DNA of 64,000 nt from Amycolatopsis balhimycina FH 1894 (GCF_000384295.1 NZ_KB913037.1:6072822-6136821); one strand, 5' to 3'; positions 9,513 to 18,613 are shown, counted from the stretch's first letter. Numbers and translations are program-made. The notes: generated by a model from the letters alone, not told the origin.

Positions 9513-10283
9513 TTAGACGCGCTTGAAGAGGAGGGCGCGCTTCACTTCCTGGATTGCCTTGGTCACCTGGATGCCGCGGGGGCAGGCGTCCGTGCAGTTG
9601 AACGTCGTGCGGCAGCGCCAAACACCCTCGCCGTCGTTGAGGATGTCCAGGCGCTCCTCCGCCCCCTCGTCGCGGGAGTCGAAGATGAACCGGTGCGCGT
9701 TCACGATCGCGGCAGGCCCGAAGTAAGACCCGTCGTTCCAGTACACCGGGCACGAAGACGTGCAGCACGCGCACAGGATGCACTTCGTCGTGTCGTCGAA
9801 GCGATCCCGGTCCGCCTGGGACTGGATGCGCTCCCGGGTCGGCTCGTTCCCGTAGGTGATGAGATAAGGCTTGATCGCGCGGTACGCCTCGAAGAACGGG
9901 TCCATGTCGACGTAGAGGTCCTTCAACGTCGTCAGGCCCTTGATCGGGGCGATCGTGATCACCGTCGGCTTGCCGGACGGCGACAGCAGGTCCTTCATCA
10001 GGACCTTGCACGCCAGGCGGTTGATGCCGTTGATCTGCATCGCGTCGGACCCGCACACGCCGTGGGCGCACGAGCGGCGGAACGAGAACGTGCCGTCGAT
10101 GTAGTCCTTGACGTAGAACAGCAGGTTCAGCAGCCGGTCGGTGCGCTGGGCCGGGACGTCGTAGGACTCCCAGTGCGGCTCCGAATCCACTTCCGGGTTG
10201 AACCGGAGGATCTTCAGCGTGACCGTGATCGGCGTGTGGTCCGAGTCGGACGAAGCGGCCGGAGCTTCCGTAGCGGTGGTCAT
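9513..10283 (-). CDS. sdhB: succinate dehydrogenase iron-sulfur subunit
   Basis: Passes electrons from the SdhA flavin to quinone through three Fe-S clusters. From ATG 10283 the protein has 256 residues, the usual length. Cluster ligands are visible: SCAHGVCGSDAMQINGINRL followed by AC ([2Fe-2S]), CILCACCTSSCP ([4Fe-4S]) and the later CRTTFNCTDACPRGI ([3Fe-4S] with the final Cys of the [4Fe-4S] site). The start overlaps the sdhA stop by one base (TGATG), so translation is coupled. It is the last gene of the sdhCDAB operon, followed by the palindrome at 9433. Confidence 0.97.
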   Translation of the reverse strand: MTTATEAPAASSDSDHTPITVTLKILRFNPEVDSEPHWESYDVPAQRTDRLLNLLFYVKDYIDGTFSFRRSCAHGVCGSDAMQINGINRLACKVLMKDLLSPSGKPTVITIAPIKGLTTLKDLYVDMDPFFEAYRAIKPYLITYGNEPTRERIQSQADRDRFDDTTKCILCACCTSSCPVYWNDGSYFGPAAIVNAHRFIFDSRDEGAEERLDILNDGEGVWRCRTTFNCTDACPRGIQVTKAIQEVKRALLFKRV

Positions 10284-12037
10284 CAGTACTTCCGCTCCAT
10301 CGGTTCGTAGCGGGTGAAGGTCACGGGCTTGTAGTCCAGCCGGATGTCGGACGACAGGCCGGCGCCCTGCTTGTAGGCCATGGTGTGGCGCATGAAGTTC
10401 GTGTCGTCGCGGGTCGGGTAGTCCTCGCGGGCGTGGCCGCCGCGGGATTCCTTGCGTGCCAGCGCGCCCACGATCAGGACCTCGGCCAGCTCCAGCAGGA
10501 AGCCGAGCTCGACGGCTTCGAGCAGGTCGGTGTTGTACCGCTTGCCCTTGTCCGACACGGTGATCCGCTGGTACCGCTCCTTCAGTGCCTGGATGTCGGT
10601 CAGCGCCTGCTTCAGCGTGTCCTCGGTCCGGTACACCGAAGCGTGCGAGTCCATCGTCTGCTGCATTTCCTTGCGGATGTCGGCGACGCGCTCGTCGCCG
10701 TGCTCCGACAGCAGGCCCGCGAGCTGCTCCTCGACCAACGTGGTCGGATCCGAAGGCAGCTCGACGTGCTCGTGCGCCAGCGCGTACTCCGCGGCCGCGA
10801 TGCCGGCGCGGCGGCCGAAGACGTTGATGTCCAGCAGCGAGTTCGTGCCGAGCCGGTTCGACCCGTGCACGGACACGCACGCGACCTCGCCCGCCGCGTA
10901 CAGGCCGGGGATGACGTTCTCGTTGTCCCGCAACGCTTCGCCGTGGATGTTGGTCGGGATGCCGCCCATCACGTAGTGACACGTCGGGAACACCGGCACC
11001 GGCTCCTTGACCGGGTCGACGCCCAGGTAGGTCCGGGAGAACTCCATGATGTCCGGGAGCTTCGCGTTCAGCGTCTCCTCGGGGATGTGCGTGACGTCCA
11101 GGACAACGTAGTCCTTGTTCGGCCCGCAACCCCGGCCCTGCAACACTTCCTGCACCATCGAGCGGGCGACGATGTCCCGCGGCGCGAGGTCCTTGATCGT
11201 CGGGGCGTAGCGCTCCATGAACCGCTCGCCGGACGCGTTGCGCAGGATCCCGCCCTCGCCGCGGACGGCTTCGGAGATCAGGATGCCGAGGCCGGCGAGG
11301 CCGGTCGGGTGGAACTGGAAGAACTCCATGTCCTCCAGCGGCAGGCCCTTGCGGAAGATGATGCCGAGGCCGTCGCCGGTGAGGGTGTGCGCGTTCGACG
11401 TCGTCTTGAAGATCTTGCCCGCGCCGCCGGTGGCCATCACGATCGACTTCGCCTGGAAGACGTGCAGCTCGCCGGTGGCCAGCTCGTAGGCGACGACGCC
11501 GGAGGCGACCGGGTTGCCGTTCTCGTCCGGGGTGGTGACGAGGTCGAGCACGTAGAACTCGTTGAAGAACTCCGTGCCGTACTTGACGCAGTTTTGGTAC
11601 AGCGTCTGCAGGATCATGTGGCCGGTGCGGTCCGCGGCGTAGCAGGCGCGGCGGACCGCGGCCTTGCCGTGGTCACGCGTGTGCCCGCCGAAGCGGCGCT
11701 GGTCGATCTTGCCCTCGGGCGTGCGGTTGAACGGCAGGCCCATCTTCTCGAGGTCGAGGACCGCGTCGATGGCCTCCTTCGCCATGATCTCGGCGGCGTC
11801 CTGGTCGACCAGGTAGTCGCCGCCCTTGATCGTGTCGAAGGTGTGCCACTCCCAGTTGTCCTCTTCGACGTTCGCCAGCGCGGCGCACATGCCGCCCTGG
11901 GCCGCGCCGGTGTGGGACCGGGTCGGGTAGAGCTTGGTGAGGACCGCGGTGCGGGCGCGCTGGCCGGACTCGATGGCCGCGCGCATCCCGGCGCCGCCGG
12001 CGCCGACGATCACCACGTCGTACTTGTGGAACTGCAT
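10283..12037 (-). CDS. sdhA: succinate dehydrogenase flavoprotein subunit
   Basis: Oxidises succinate to fumarate in the TCA cycle and feeds electrons to sdhB. 584 residues. The FAD dinucleotide-binding motif is VGAGGAGMRAAIESGQ near the N terminus; TRSHTGAAQGGMCAAL contains the His that binds FAD covalently. The catalytic region GGHTRDHGKAAVRRAC and the capping-domain sequence FQFHPTGLAGLGILISEAVR are typical, as is HGSNRLGTNSLLDINVFGRR. The gene starts 18 bp after sdhD. Confidence 0.98.
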   Translation of the reverse strand: MQFHKYDVVIVGAGGAGMRAAIESGQRARTAVLTKLYPTRSHTGAAQGGMCAALANVEEDNWEWHTFDTIKGGDYLVDQDAAEIMAKEAIDAVLDLEKMGLPFNRTPEGKIDQRRFGGHTRDHGKAAVRRACYAADRTGHMILQTLYQNCVKYGTEFFNEFYVLDLVTTPDENGNPVASGVVAYELATGELHVFQAKSIVMATGGAGKIFKTTSNAHTLTGDGLGIIFRKGLPLEDMEFFQFHPTGLAGLGILISEAVRGEGGILRNASGERFMERYAPTIKDLAPRDIVARSMVQEVLQGRGCGPNKDYVVLDVTHIPEETLNAKLPDIMEFSRTYLGVDPVKEPVPVFPTCHYVMGGIPTNIHGEALRDNENVIPGLYAAGEVACVSVHGSNRLGTNSLLDINVFGRRAGIAAAEYALAHEHVELPSDPTTLVEEQLAGLLSEHGDERVADIRKEMQQTMDSHASVYRTEDTLKQALTDIQALKERYQRITVSDKGKRYNTDLLEAVELGFLLELAEVLIVGALARKESRGGHAREDYPTRDDTNFMRHTMAYKQGAGLSSDIRLDYKPVTFTRYEPMERKY

Positions 12038-12055
12038 GGCAGGAAGTCTCCGGAG

Positions 12056-12469
12056 TCAGTTCGCGGGCATGTTCGGGTCGAAGGTGAAGATCACCATCGT
12101 GCCGACGGCCAGGATCAGCGCCATGGACACGTAGAGCACGATCTTCAGCCAGAACCGCGTGCTGTCCTTGCGCGCGTAGTCGTCGATGATGGTGCGCAGC
12201 CCGTTGCCGCCGTGGATCTCGGCCAGCCACAGCATCGCGAGGTCCCAGAACTGCCAGAACGGCGAGGCCCAGCGGCCGGCGACGAAGCCCCAGTTGATCC
12301 GGTGCACACCGCCGTCGAGGATGTTCATGATCAGCAGGTGCCCGAGCACCAGGATGATCAGGGCGAGTCCGGAGATCCGCATGAACAGCCAGCTGTAGAG
12401 CTCGAAGTTGCTCCGGCGGGCGGCGGGGCGCTTCGGCGCGCGCGGGTTCGCGAGGGCGAGGTCGGCCAT
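12056..12469 (-). CDS. sdhD: succinate dehydrogenase membrane anchor subunit
   Basis: 137 residues with three membrane helices: MRISGLALIILVLGHLLIMN, FWDLAMLWLAEIHGGNGLR and IVLYVSMALILAVGTMVIF. The His in VLGHLL is placed to act as a heme ligand, and the loop HGGNGLRTIIDDYA is typical of actinobacterial SdhD. Together with SdhC it anchors SdhAB and forms the quinone site. One base separates it from the sdhC stop. Confidence 0.92.
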   Translation of the reverse strand: MADLALANPRAPKRPAARRSNFELYSWLFMRISGLALIILVLGHLLIMNILDGGVHRINWGFVAGRWASPFWQFWDLAMLWLAEIHGGNGLRTIIDDYARKDSTRFWLKIVLYVSMALILAVGTMVIFTFDPNMPAN

Positions 12470-12470
12470 G

Positions 12471-12914
12471 TCAGTTACCCCCGAAGAGCATTTCGGCGGT
12501 GCGCTTCAGCATGAAGAAGGCACCGGGAACCATCACCACGACCCAGACCACGCCGATCACCCAGAGCATCGTCTTCTGGAACTTCGGGCCCTTCGACCAG
12601 AAGTCGACCAGCATGACGCGGATGCCGTTCAGCGCGTGGAAGAGCACCGCGCCGACCAGGCCGACCTCGAGGAGGTTGACGATCGGGGTCTTGTAGGTCT
12701 CGATGACCTGGTCGTAGGTGTTCGGCGACACGCGCACCAGCGCGGTGTCGAGCACGTGCACGAACAGGAAGAAGAATGTGAGCACGCCGGTGATGCGATG
12801 CAGGACCCAGGACCACATGCCGGGGTCACCCCGGTAGAAGGTCCCCTGCCGGCGTGAGGCACCCGCCCGATCGCTCGCGCCTGCCTGCGGGGCAGTGCTC
12901 GCCGTGGTGGACAT
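12471..12914 (-). CDS. sdhC: succinate dehydrogenase cytochrome b subunit
   Basis: 147 residues starting at ATG 12914, chosen because TGGAGG lies 10 nt upstream; a longer in-frame start at 13007 lacks such a site. The conserved entry GTFYRGDPGMWSWVLHRITG, with the Ser and Arg of the quinone pocket, leads into three helices: VLTFFFLFVHVLDTALV (His as heme ligand), LLEVGLVGAVLFHALNGIRV and MLWVIGVVWVVVMVPGAFFM. First gene of the sdhCDAB operon; the promoter must lie in the 394-bp divergent gap to the GH27 gene. Confidence 0.93.
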   Translation of the reverse strand: MSTTASTAPQAGASDRAGASRRQGTFYRGDPGMWSWVLHRITGVLTFFFLFVHVLDTALVRVSPNTYDQVIETYKTPIVNLLEVGLVGAVLFHALNGIRVMLVDFWSKGPKFQKTMLWVIGVVWVVVMVPGAFFMLKRTAEMLFGGN

Positions 12915-13308
12915 CGGTGAACGGCCTCCAACGTCTGACTGTGCGCCCGGTGGCCGGTGAGGTCCGCAGTCGCCATGAGCGGTCGAGCTTGCCGAGATCA
13001 ACGTCATCGAGCCTGGATGAATCGGATGCTAGACCCGGACCCGGCACGCGGCTCACCTCCGGGTTCCCCTCTGTGATGGACCAGACACCGGTATTCCCGC
13101 ACCGCCACCCGGCGGTGTGGCGTGGCGCACTCGGTGGCGCGGTGGTACCGATCATCGGAACCGCCGGAGGTCTGATCTCTGCGGAGTCTGATATCTGATG
13201 CGCTACGCCAAAAGGCTGGTGCAGTCGGTTAATCGTTGACCGATGATCGTGTCGTTCCTACTGTCACCGGCACATACATCGGATCTCTCACGATGGGGTG
13301 ACGTTCTG
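12915..13308. other. divergent intergenic region between sdhC and the GH27 gene
   Basis: The 394 bp carry no convincing gene. A good promoter for the GH27 side is annotated at 13236-13264. On the minus strand TAGCAT (complement of ATGCTA at 13026-13031) could be a -10 box for sdhCDAB, but no good -35 accompanies it. Short TCTGAT repeats occur near 13173-13198. Nothing else stands out. Confidence 0.5.
13236..13264 (+). promoter_or_regulatory. sigma-70-like promoter for the alpha-galactosidase operon
   Basis: TTGACC (13236-13241) and TACTGT (13259-13264) are separated by 17 bp, a close match to actinobacterial housekeeping promoters. The expected start near 13271 gives a leader of about 38 nt to GTG 13309. 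CGGT...ACCG around the -35 box (13226-13242) forms a small dyad that a repressor could use. Confidence 0.55.
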
Positions 13309-15300
13309 GTGAGACGACTCGGCTTGGTGATCGCCGTCGCGGCGCTGCTGCCCGTGGTGTCGGTCACGCCCGCGCAAGCACTGCCCGACGGACAGGCGTT
13401 GACGCCGCCGATGGGCTTCAACAACTGGAACACCACCGGCTGCGCCGTCGACGAGCAGATCATCCGCGACACCGCCGACATCTTCGTCGCCAAGGGCCTC
13501 AAGGCCGCCGGCTACGAGTACGTCAACGTCGACGACTGCTGGGCCGAACCCGCGCGCGACGCCGACGGGCGCATGCAGGCCAACAAGGCCCGCTTCCCGA
13601 GCGGCATCAAGGCACTCGCCGACTACGTCCACGCGAAGGGCCTCAAGTTCGGCATCTACACCAGCGCGGGCACGCTGACCTGCGCGAAGACCCAGCCGGG
13701 CGCGCTCGACCACGAAGACGTCGACGCGCAGACGTTCGCGGACTGGGGCGTCGACTACCTCAAGTACGACAACTGCAACAACCAGGGACGGCCCGCGCTC
13801 GAGCGCTACACGAAGATGCGCGACGCGCTGACGAAGACGGGCCGCCCGATCGTGTACTCGCTCTGCGAGTGGGGCGAGAACAAGCCGTGGACGTGGGGCG
13901 CCGATGTCGGGCACCTGTGGCGCACCACCGGCGACATCAAGGACAACTGGGCCAAGATGCTCCAGATCCTCAAGGCGAACGCGCCGCTCGCGCCGTACGC
14001 CGGGCCGGGGCACTGGAACGATCCCGACATGCTCGAGGTCGGCAACGGCGGCATGACGACCGAGGAGTACCGCTCCCACTTCTCGCTGTGGGCGATGATG
14101 GCCGCGCCGCTGCTGATCGGCGCCGACCTGCGCAAGGTGTCGCCGGAGAACTTCGACGTCCTGCGCAACACCGAGGTCATCGCGCTCGACCAGGACCGCC
14201 GCGGTGTCCAGGCGCGCGTGCTGTCCAACCAGGACGGACACTGGGTGTTCGCCAAGCCACTGGCGAACGGCGACGTCGCGGTCGCGCTGTTCAACGAGAC
14301 GACGTCGTCCGCCACGATCGGCACCACCGCGGCCGCCGCCGGCCTCCCGGAAGCCTTCGGGTACTCCGCGCGTGACCTCTGGGCCCACCGCGACCTCCAG
14401 ACCGCCGGCCGGCTCTCCGCGGTCGTCCCGCCGCACGCGACGGTGGTCTACCGCGTGCACGCGGGCGGCGCCTGGTGGCGGAACGCGCCCCTGGTGAGCA
14501 CGGGCATCGAGCTGGCCGCGCCGGTCCCGGGCGTGCCGGGCGAGATCACGCCCGCCGGCAAGCCCTTCGAGGTCACGGTGTCCGCGACCGACGAAGCCCG
14601 CGTCCCGGTGTTCGACCCGCGCGTCACGCTCACCGCACCCGACGGCTGGCGCGTCGAACAGCTGGCCCGGCCGCGGAAGTTCGTGCTCGGCACCGGCGAC
14701 ACCGCCGCCGGACGCTGGCGGGTGACTCCGCCGGCCGGCACCGAAGGCACGACGGCGGTCCTGCGCGGCGGCGTCACGTACACCGCCCTCGGGTTCGGCC
14801 AGGCGAGCTGGGCCGGCGAGCAGCGGCTCACCGTGCCCGTGGCGCCGCCGACGGCCACCGCGTGGGCCAGCGACCTGCGCTGGGCGGCCGAGAAGAACGG
14901 CTACGGCCCGGTCGAACGGGACATGTCCAACGGCAGCATCCCGGCCGGCGACGGCAAGCCGCTGACGATCAACGGCGTCGTCTACCCGAAGGGCCTCGGC
15001 GCCCACGCGCCCAGCGAAGTCGTCTTCTACCTGGGCGGACGCTGCACGGCGTTCACCGCGGACGTCGGCGTCGACGACGAGCGCGAGGCGACGAACAAGC
15101 AGGGCTCGGCGACGTTCGAGGTCTACGCGGACGGCGCGAAGGCGGCCTCGACGGGCGTCCGGACCTGGCAGGACCCGGCCCTGTCCCTGGCCGCGGACCT
15201 GCACGGCGCCCAGTACCTCCGGCTCGTCGTCACCGACGGCGGCGACGGCAACTCCTACGACCGCAGCGACTGGGCCGCGGCCCGGCTCACCTGCGCGTGA
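13309..15300 (+). CDS. secreted GH27 alpha-galactosidase with NEW3 and NPCBM domains
   Basis: Releases terminal alpha-galactose from oligosaccharides or galactomannan outside the cell. I chose GTG 13309, which starts directly at the signal peptide (LGLVIAVAALLPVVSVTPAQA); this gives 663 residues. The GH27 barrel spans about residues 25-400: LTPPMGFNNWNTTGC, nucleophile Asp154 in DYLKYDNCNN, acid/base Asp209 in TTGDIKDNWAKM, and GHWNDPDMLEVGNGGMTTEE. A beta-sandwich of the NEW3 type follows (GEITPAGKPFEVTVSATDEA), then a C-terminal NPCBM carbohydrate-binding module (INGVVYPKGLGAHAPSEVVF). The next gene, a GH97 enzyme, starts 11 bp downstream, so the two form an operon. Confidence 0.95.
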   Translation: MRRLGLVIAVAALLPVVSVTPAQALPDGQALTPPMGFNNWNTTGCAVDEQIIRDTADIFVAKGLKAAGYEYVNVDDCWAEPARDADGRMQANKARFPSGIKALADYVHAKGLKFGIYTSAGTLTCAKTQPGALDHEDVDAQTFADWGVDYLKYDNCNNQGRPALERYTKMRDALTKTGRPIVYSLCEWGENKPWTWGADVGHLWRTTGDIKDNWAKMLQILKANAPLAPYAGPGHWNDPDMLEVGNGGMTTEEYRSHFSLWAMMAAPLLIGADLRKVSPENFDVLRNTEVIALDQDRRGVQARVLSNQDGHWVFAKPLANGDVAVALFNETTSSATIGTTAAAAGLPEAFGYSARDLWAHRDLQTAGRLSAVVPPHATVVYRVHAGGAWWRNAPLVSTGIELAAPVPGVPGEITPAGKPFEVTVSATDEARVPVFDPRVTLTAPDGWRVEQLARPRKFVLGTGDTAAGRWRVTPPAGTEGTTAVLRGGVTYTALGFGQASWAGEQRLTVPVAPPTATAWASDLRWAAEKNGYGPVERDMSNGSIPAGDGKPLTINGVVYPKGLGAHAPSEVVFYLGGRCTAFTADVGVDDEREATNKQGSATFEVYADGAKAASTGVRTWQDPALSLAADLHGAQYLRLVVTDGGDGNSYDRSDWAAARLTCA

Positions 15301-15311
15301 AGGGACCCCGC

Positions 15312-17168
15312 ATGAGGAAGCGAGTGGGAAGGGCGGCCGTCTTGGCCGTCGGGGTGGCGCTGGTCGGGTTGCCGGCGGCCGGGCAGCCCGCGCCGGTGAC
15401 GTCCTGGACGCTGACCGCGCCGGGGACGTCCTTCGCGCCGGCGCCCGAGGCGCACATCGCCCTGGACCAGGGGAAACTCACCCTTTCGGTCACCCGGGGC
15501 GCGACGACGGTGCTCGAGCCGTCCGCCCTCGGCGTCGAGACGGAGAACGGCGACCTGACCCGCGGCCTCGAGGTCACCGGGTTCAGCCAGCGGCCGGTCC
15601 ACGACGAGTACACGACCACCACCGGCAAACGCTTGCGGCACACCTACGACGCCGCCGAAACCACGCTGGACGTCAAGGGCCCCGGCGGCGCCTTCGCCGT
15701 CGTCTTCCGGGTCTCCCGCGACGGCGTCGCCTACCGGTACGTCTTCGACACCCCGAAGTGGGTGACAGTGATCCGCGAGGCGTCGGAGTACGCCGTCCCG
15801 CAGACCGCCGACTCCTTCCTGCTGCCGTTCGACAACGGCCGCAGCGACTACGAGAGCATCCACGTCCACAAGCCGGTCGCTCAGCAGGACCCGGCCGAGT
15901 ACGGCTACCCGGCGCTGTTCCACGTCGGCGACACCTGGCTGTCGGTCCTCGAATCCGACCTGAACGGCAGCTACGCGGGTTCCCGGCTGACGCTCACCCC
16001 GCAGCACCGCTTCCAGCTCACCCTCGGCGACCCCGCGGAAGTCGCGAAAGGACCGTTGGCCACGCCGTGGCGCGCGATGATCGTCGGTGACCTCGCCACC
16101 GTCACGCAGTCCGACCTGAGCACCGACCTCGCGAGCCCGTCCAAGATCGCCGGCACCTCGTGGATCAAGCCCGGCGCGGGCGCGTGGTCGTGGTGGTCGG
16201 AAGGCACCGGCGACCTCGCGCTGCAGGAGAAGTACGTCGACCTCGCGGCGAAGGAGGGCTGGGCGTACAACCTCGTCGACGCGGGCTGGAACGCCGCCTG
16301 GGTGCCCGATCTGGTCGCCTACGCCAAACAACGCGGCATCGGCATCTGGCTCTGGGCCGACGCGAAGATCACCGACACCGACAGCGAGCGCGAAAAGAAC
16401 TTCAAGCAGTACGCCGACTGGGGCGTCGTCGGGCTGAAGATCGACTTCGTCGAGTCCGAGCGGCAGGACCGCACCCGCTGGTACGACGCCGTGCTCGCGG
16501 CGGCCGCGAAGTACCACTTGATGGTGAACTTCCACGGCGCGCCGATCCCGCGCGGCATCCAGCGGACCTGGCCGAACGTGATGAGCGTCGAAGCGGTGCG
16601 GGGCGCCGAAGGCACGAAGCCGAAGCCGGGACGCGAGCCGTTCCCGATCGGCCACTACCTGACGCTGCCGTTCACGCGGAACCTCTCCGGCTCGATGGAC
16701 TTCACGCCGGTCACGTTCACCGGCGTCCGGCCGACCAGCGACGGCGGCGAGCTCGCGCTGAGCGTGCTGTTCGAATCCGGCGTCCAGCACTTCGCGGACA
16801 GCGTCGCGAGCTACGACGCCCACCCGGCCGCCGAGCGGCTGCTCAAGGGCATCCCGACGGCGTGGGACGACACGCTGCTGCTGGCCGGCGACCCCGGGAA
16901 GCTCGCGGTGCTCGCCCGCCGCGGCGGCGCGCAGTGGTACGTCGGGGCGCTGGCGGCGGGGCCGGCCACGCGGCTCGACGCGCCGCTGGGGTTCCTCCCA
17001 CCGGGTGATTGGCTGGCCGAGGTCTACGGCGACGGAGCCGACGGGAAGCTCCAGGTCACGACACAGCGCGTGACATCCGGGGGCGTTCTCACCGTCCCGG
17101 TGGCCGCGAACGGCGGATTCACCGCCCGGCTCTGCCTCGCCCCGGCAGGGGCGTCCGCCTGCCCCTGA
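15312..17168 (+). CDS. secreted GH97 glycoside hydrolase, probably alpha-galactosidase
   Basis: 618 residues with a signal peptide (AAVLAVGVALVGLPAAGQPA). The N-terminal beta-sandwich is followed by a barrel with the GH97 signatures NLVDAGWN, WGVVGLKIDFVESERQ and NFHGAPIPRGIQRTWPNVM, and a C-terminal beta domain. GH97 contains inverting alpha-glucosidases (SusB type) and retaining alpha-galactosidases, which differ by a nucleophilic Asp; Asp378 in LKIDFVES fits the retaining, alpha-galactosidase-like type. Being co-operonic with a GH27 alpha-galactosidase supports this. I infer complementary action on alpha-galactosides. Calcium-binding Glu residues are expected but were not mapped. Confidence 0.88.
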   Translation: MRKRVGRAAVLAVGVALVGLPAAGQPAPVTSWTLTAPGTSFAPAPEAHIALDQGKLTLSVTRGATTVLEPSALGVETENGDLTRGLEVTGFSQRPVHDEYTTTTGKRLRHTYDAAETTLDVKGPGGAFAVVFRVSRDGVAYRYVFDTPKWVTVIREASEYAVPQTADSFLLPFDNGRSDYESIHVHKPVAQQDPAEYGYPALFHVGDTWLSVLESDLNGSYAGSRLTLTPQHRFQLTLGDPAEVAKGPLATPWRAMIVGDLATVTQSDLSTDLASPSKIAGTSWIKPGAGAWSWWSEGTGDLALQEKYVDLAAKEGWAYNLVDAGWNAAWVPDLVAYAKQRGIGIWLWADAKITDTDSEREKNFKQYADWGVVGLKIDFVESERQDRTRWYDAVLAAAAKYHLMVNFHGAPIPRGIQRTWPNVMSVEAVRGAEGTKPKPGREPFPIGHYLTLPFTRNLSGSMDFTPVTFTGVRPTSDGGELALSVLFESGVQHFADSVASYDAHPAAERLLKGIPTAWDDTLLLAGDPGKLAVLARRGGAQWYVGALAAGPATRLDAPLGFLPPGDWLAEVYGDGADGKLQVTTQRVTSGGVLTVPVAANGGFTARLCLAPAGASACP

Positions 17169-17184
17169 GTACCTCGAATGGCCG

Positions 17185-17231
17185 CCGAAGGCCACCATCG
17201 GGGCCTTGAATGCCCTGATGGTGGCCTTCGG
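17185..17231. repeat. palindrome after the GH97 gene, family P3
   Basis: Perfect 15-bp arms CCGAAGGCCACCATC (17185-17199) and GATGGTGGCCTTCGG (17217-17231), extended inward by GGGC/GCCC, enclose a short AT-richer centre. It follows the GH97 stop by 16 bp and probably terminates the operon. The architecture matches the P1 and P2 palindromes but the sequence is different. Confidence 0.75.
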
Positions 17232-17380
17232 ACGCGGGTTTTCGCCCGGCGGACTGGGCCGATCGGATGATCACGGGCGGTATCCAGTTCGTCGCGCGAG
17301 AGACTGCTGAGTAAACGTTTGTGTTACGTAGCGTGCCTTTCCTATGGCGCATTCCTGTCCGCCGGGTACGGTCTGGCGGT

Positions 17381-17404
17381 CGACCCGGCAGTAGGGCCGG
17401 GTCG
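17381..17404. promoter_or_regulatory. hairpin in the leader of the nucleoside transporter operon
   Basis: CGACCCGGC (17381-17389) and GCCGGGTCG (17396-17404) form perfect 9-bp arms with a 6-nt loop, ending 43 nt before TTG 17448. It could be a repressor operator or a leader stem-loop controlling the transporter genes. The rest of 17232-17447 shows only a weak promoter candidate (TTGTGT 17319-17324, CCTATG 17341-17346). Confidence 0.45.
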
Positions 17405-17447
17405 TGCCCTTGACCATCCGCTGGATCAGCGGGGAGGGAGAAACACG

Positions 17448-18599
17448 TTGCGTCGCATGCGTGGAACCGCGCTGGCCGCCGCGGCCATGGCCGGGGTGCT
17501 CGTCCTGGCCGGGTGCGCCAAGGACTCGAGCGGTGGGAGCAGCAACAACAGCGCCGCGCCTTCGTCGGGTGGTTCGGACTGCGTGACCGCGCAGAAGCCG
17601 CCCGCCGCGCCTGCCGCGTCGAGCAGCACGGCCGCCGCCGGTGGCAAGGTCGACGGCAGCAAGCTCAAGGTCGGCCTGGCCTTCGACGTCGGCGGCCGGG
17701 GTGACGCGTCGTTCAACGACGCCGCCGCCGCGGGTACCGACAAGGCCAAGTCCGACCTCGGCGTGACGACGGTCAGCGAGAGCACCGCCTCCGCCAGCGA
17801 GGCCGAGTCGGCCAAGCAGCAGCGCCTCGACCAGATGGCGAGCCAGGGCCTGAACCCGATCGTGGCGGTCGGCTTCGCCTACGCGCCGGCGGTCAAGGCC
17901 ATCGCGGCCAAGTACCCGAACACCAAGTTCGCCATCGTCGACGACGACTCGATCACGCTGCCGAACGTGACGCCGCTGGTCTTCGCCGAGGAGCAGGGCT
18001 CGTTCCTGGCCGGCGTCGCCGCCGCGTACAAGAGCAAGAGCTGCCACGTGGGCTTCATCGGCGGTGTCAACACCCCGCTGATCCAGAAGTTCGAGGCCGG
18101 CTTCCTGCAGGGCGCGAAGACGGTTTCGTCCAAGATCAAGATCGAGGACGAGTACCTGACCCCGGCCGGTGACTTCTCCGGGTTCCAGGACCCGCCGAAG
18201 GGCAACGCGAAGGCCGCGGCCGAGATCGCCAAGGGCGCGGACGTGATCTACCACGCCGCCGGCGCCTCCGGTAAGGGTGTCTTCGACGCCGCCAAGGCGG
18301 GCAACGCGCTGGCCATCGGGGTCGACTCCGACCAGTACAACCAGAAGACCGTCGCGGCCGACAAGGACGTCATCATCACGTCCATGCTCAAGCGCGTCGA
18401 CGTCGCGGTGTTCGACTACATCCAGGCCGTCGCGAAGGGCGACCTGACCGTCCTGCCGAAGCGGTTCGACCTCAAGGTCGACGGCGTCGGCTACGCCACT
18501 TCGGGTGGCAAGGTCGACGACATCAAGGACGTCCTGGAAGGGTACAAGGCCCAGATCATCTCGGGCGCCGTCACCGTTTCGGACAAGCCGCAGAAGTAA
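17448..18599 (+). CDS. BMP-family nucleoside-binding lipoprotein of an ABC importer
   Basis: 383 residues from TTG 17448, chosen for GGGGAGGGAG about 9 nt upstream; ATG 17457 is the alternative. The lipoprotein signal AAAAMAGVLVLAGCAKDSS has an LAGC lipobox, so the mature protein is tethered outside the membrane. After a Ser/Ala-rich linker the PnrA/BMP fold begins (KVGLAFDVGGRGDASFNDAA), continuing with IVAVGFAYAPAVKAIAAKYP, FAEEQGSFLAGVAAA and IYHAAGASGKGVFDAAK. These are hallmarks of BMP proteins that bind nucleosides. The genes for its ATPase, two permeases and nucleoside enzymes follow, which supports that role. Confidence 0.95.
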   Translation: MRRMRGTALAAAAMAGVLVLAGCAKDSSGGSSNNSAAPSSGGSDCVTAQKPPAAPAASSSTAAAGGKVDGSKLKVGLAFDVGGRGDASFNDAAAAGTDKAKSDLGVTTVSESTASASEAESAKQQRLDQMASQGLNPIVAVGFAYAPAVKAIAAKYPNTKFAIVDDDSITLPNVTPLVFAEEQGSFLAGVAAAYKSKSCHVGFIGGVNTPLIQKFEAGFLQGAKTVSSKIKIEDEYLTPAGDFSGFQDPPKGNAKAAAEIAKGADVIYHAAGASGKGVFDAAKAGNALAIGVDSDQYNQKTVAADKDVIITSMLKRVDVAVFDYIQAVAKGDLTVLPKRFDLKVDGVGYATSGGKVDDIKDVLEGYKAQIISGAVTVSDKPQK

Positions 18600-18613
18600 C
18601 TGACAACGCGGAC

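Noticed and set aside
12915..13007. Longer sdhC with 31 extra residues
   Set aside because: ATG 12914 has TGGAGG at a good distance, while the extension is atypical of SdhC.
17232..17447. Purine or other known riboswitch before the nucleoside transporter
   Set aside because: Only a simple 9-bp hairpin is present; no conserved aptamer core could be recognised.
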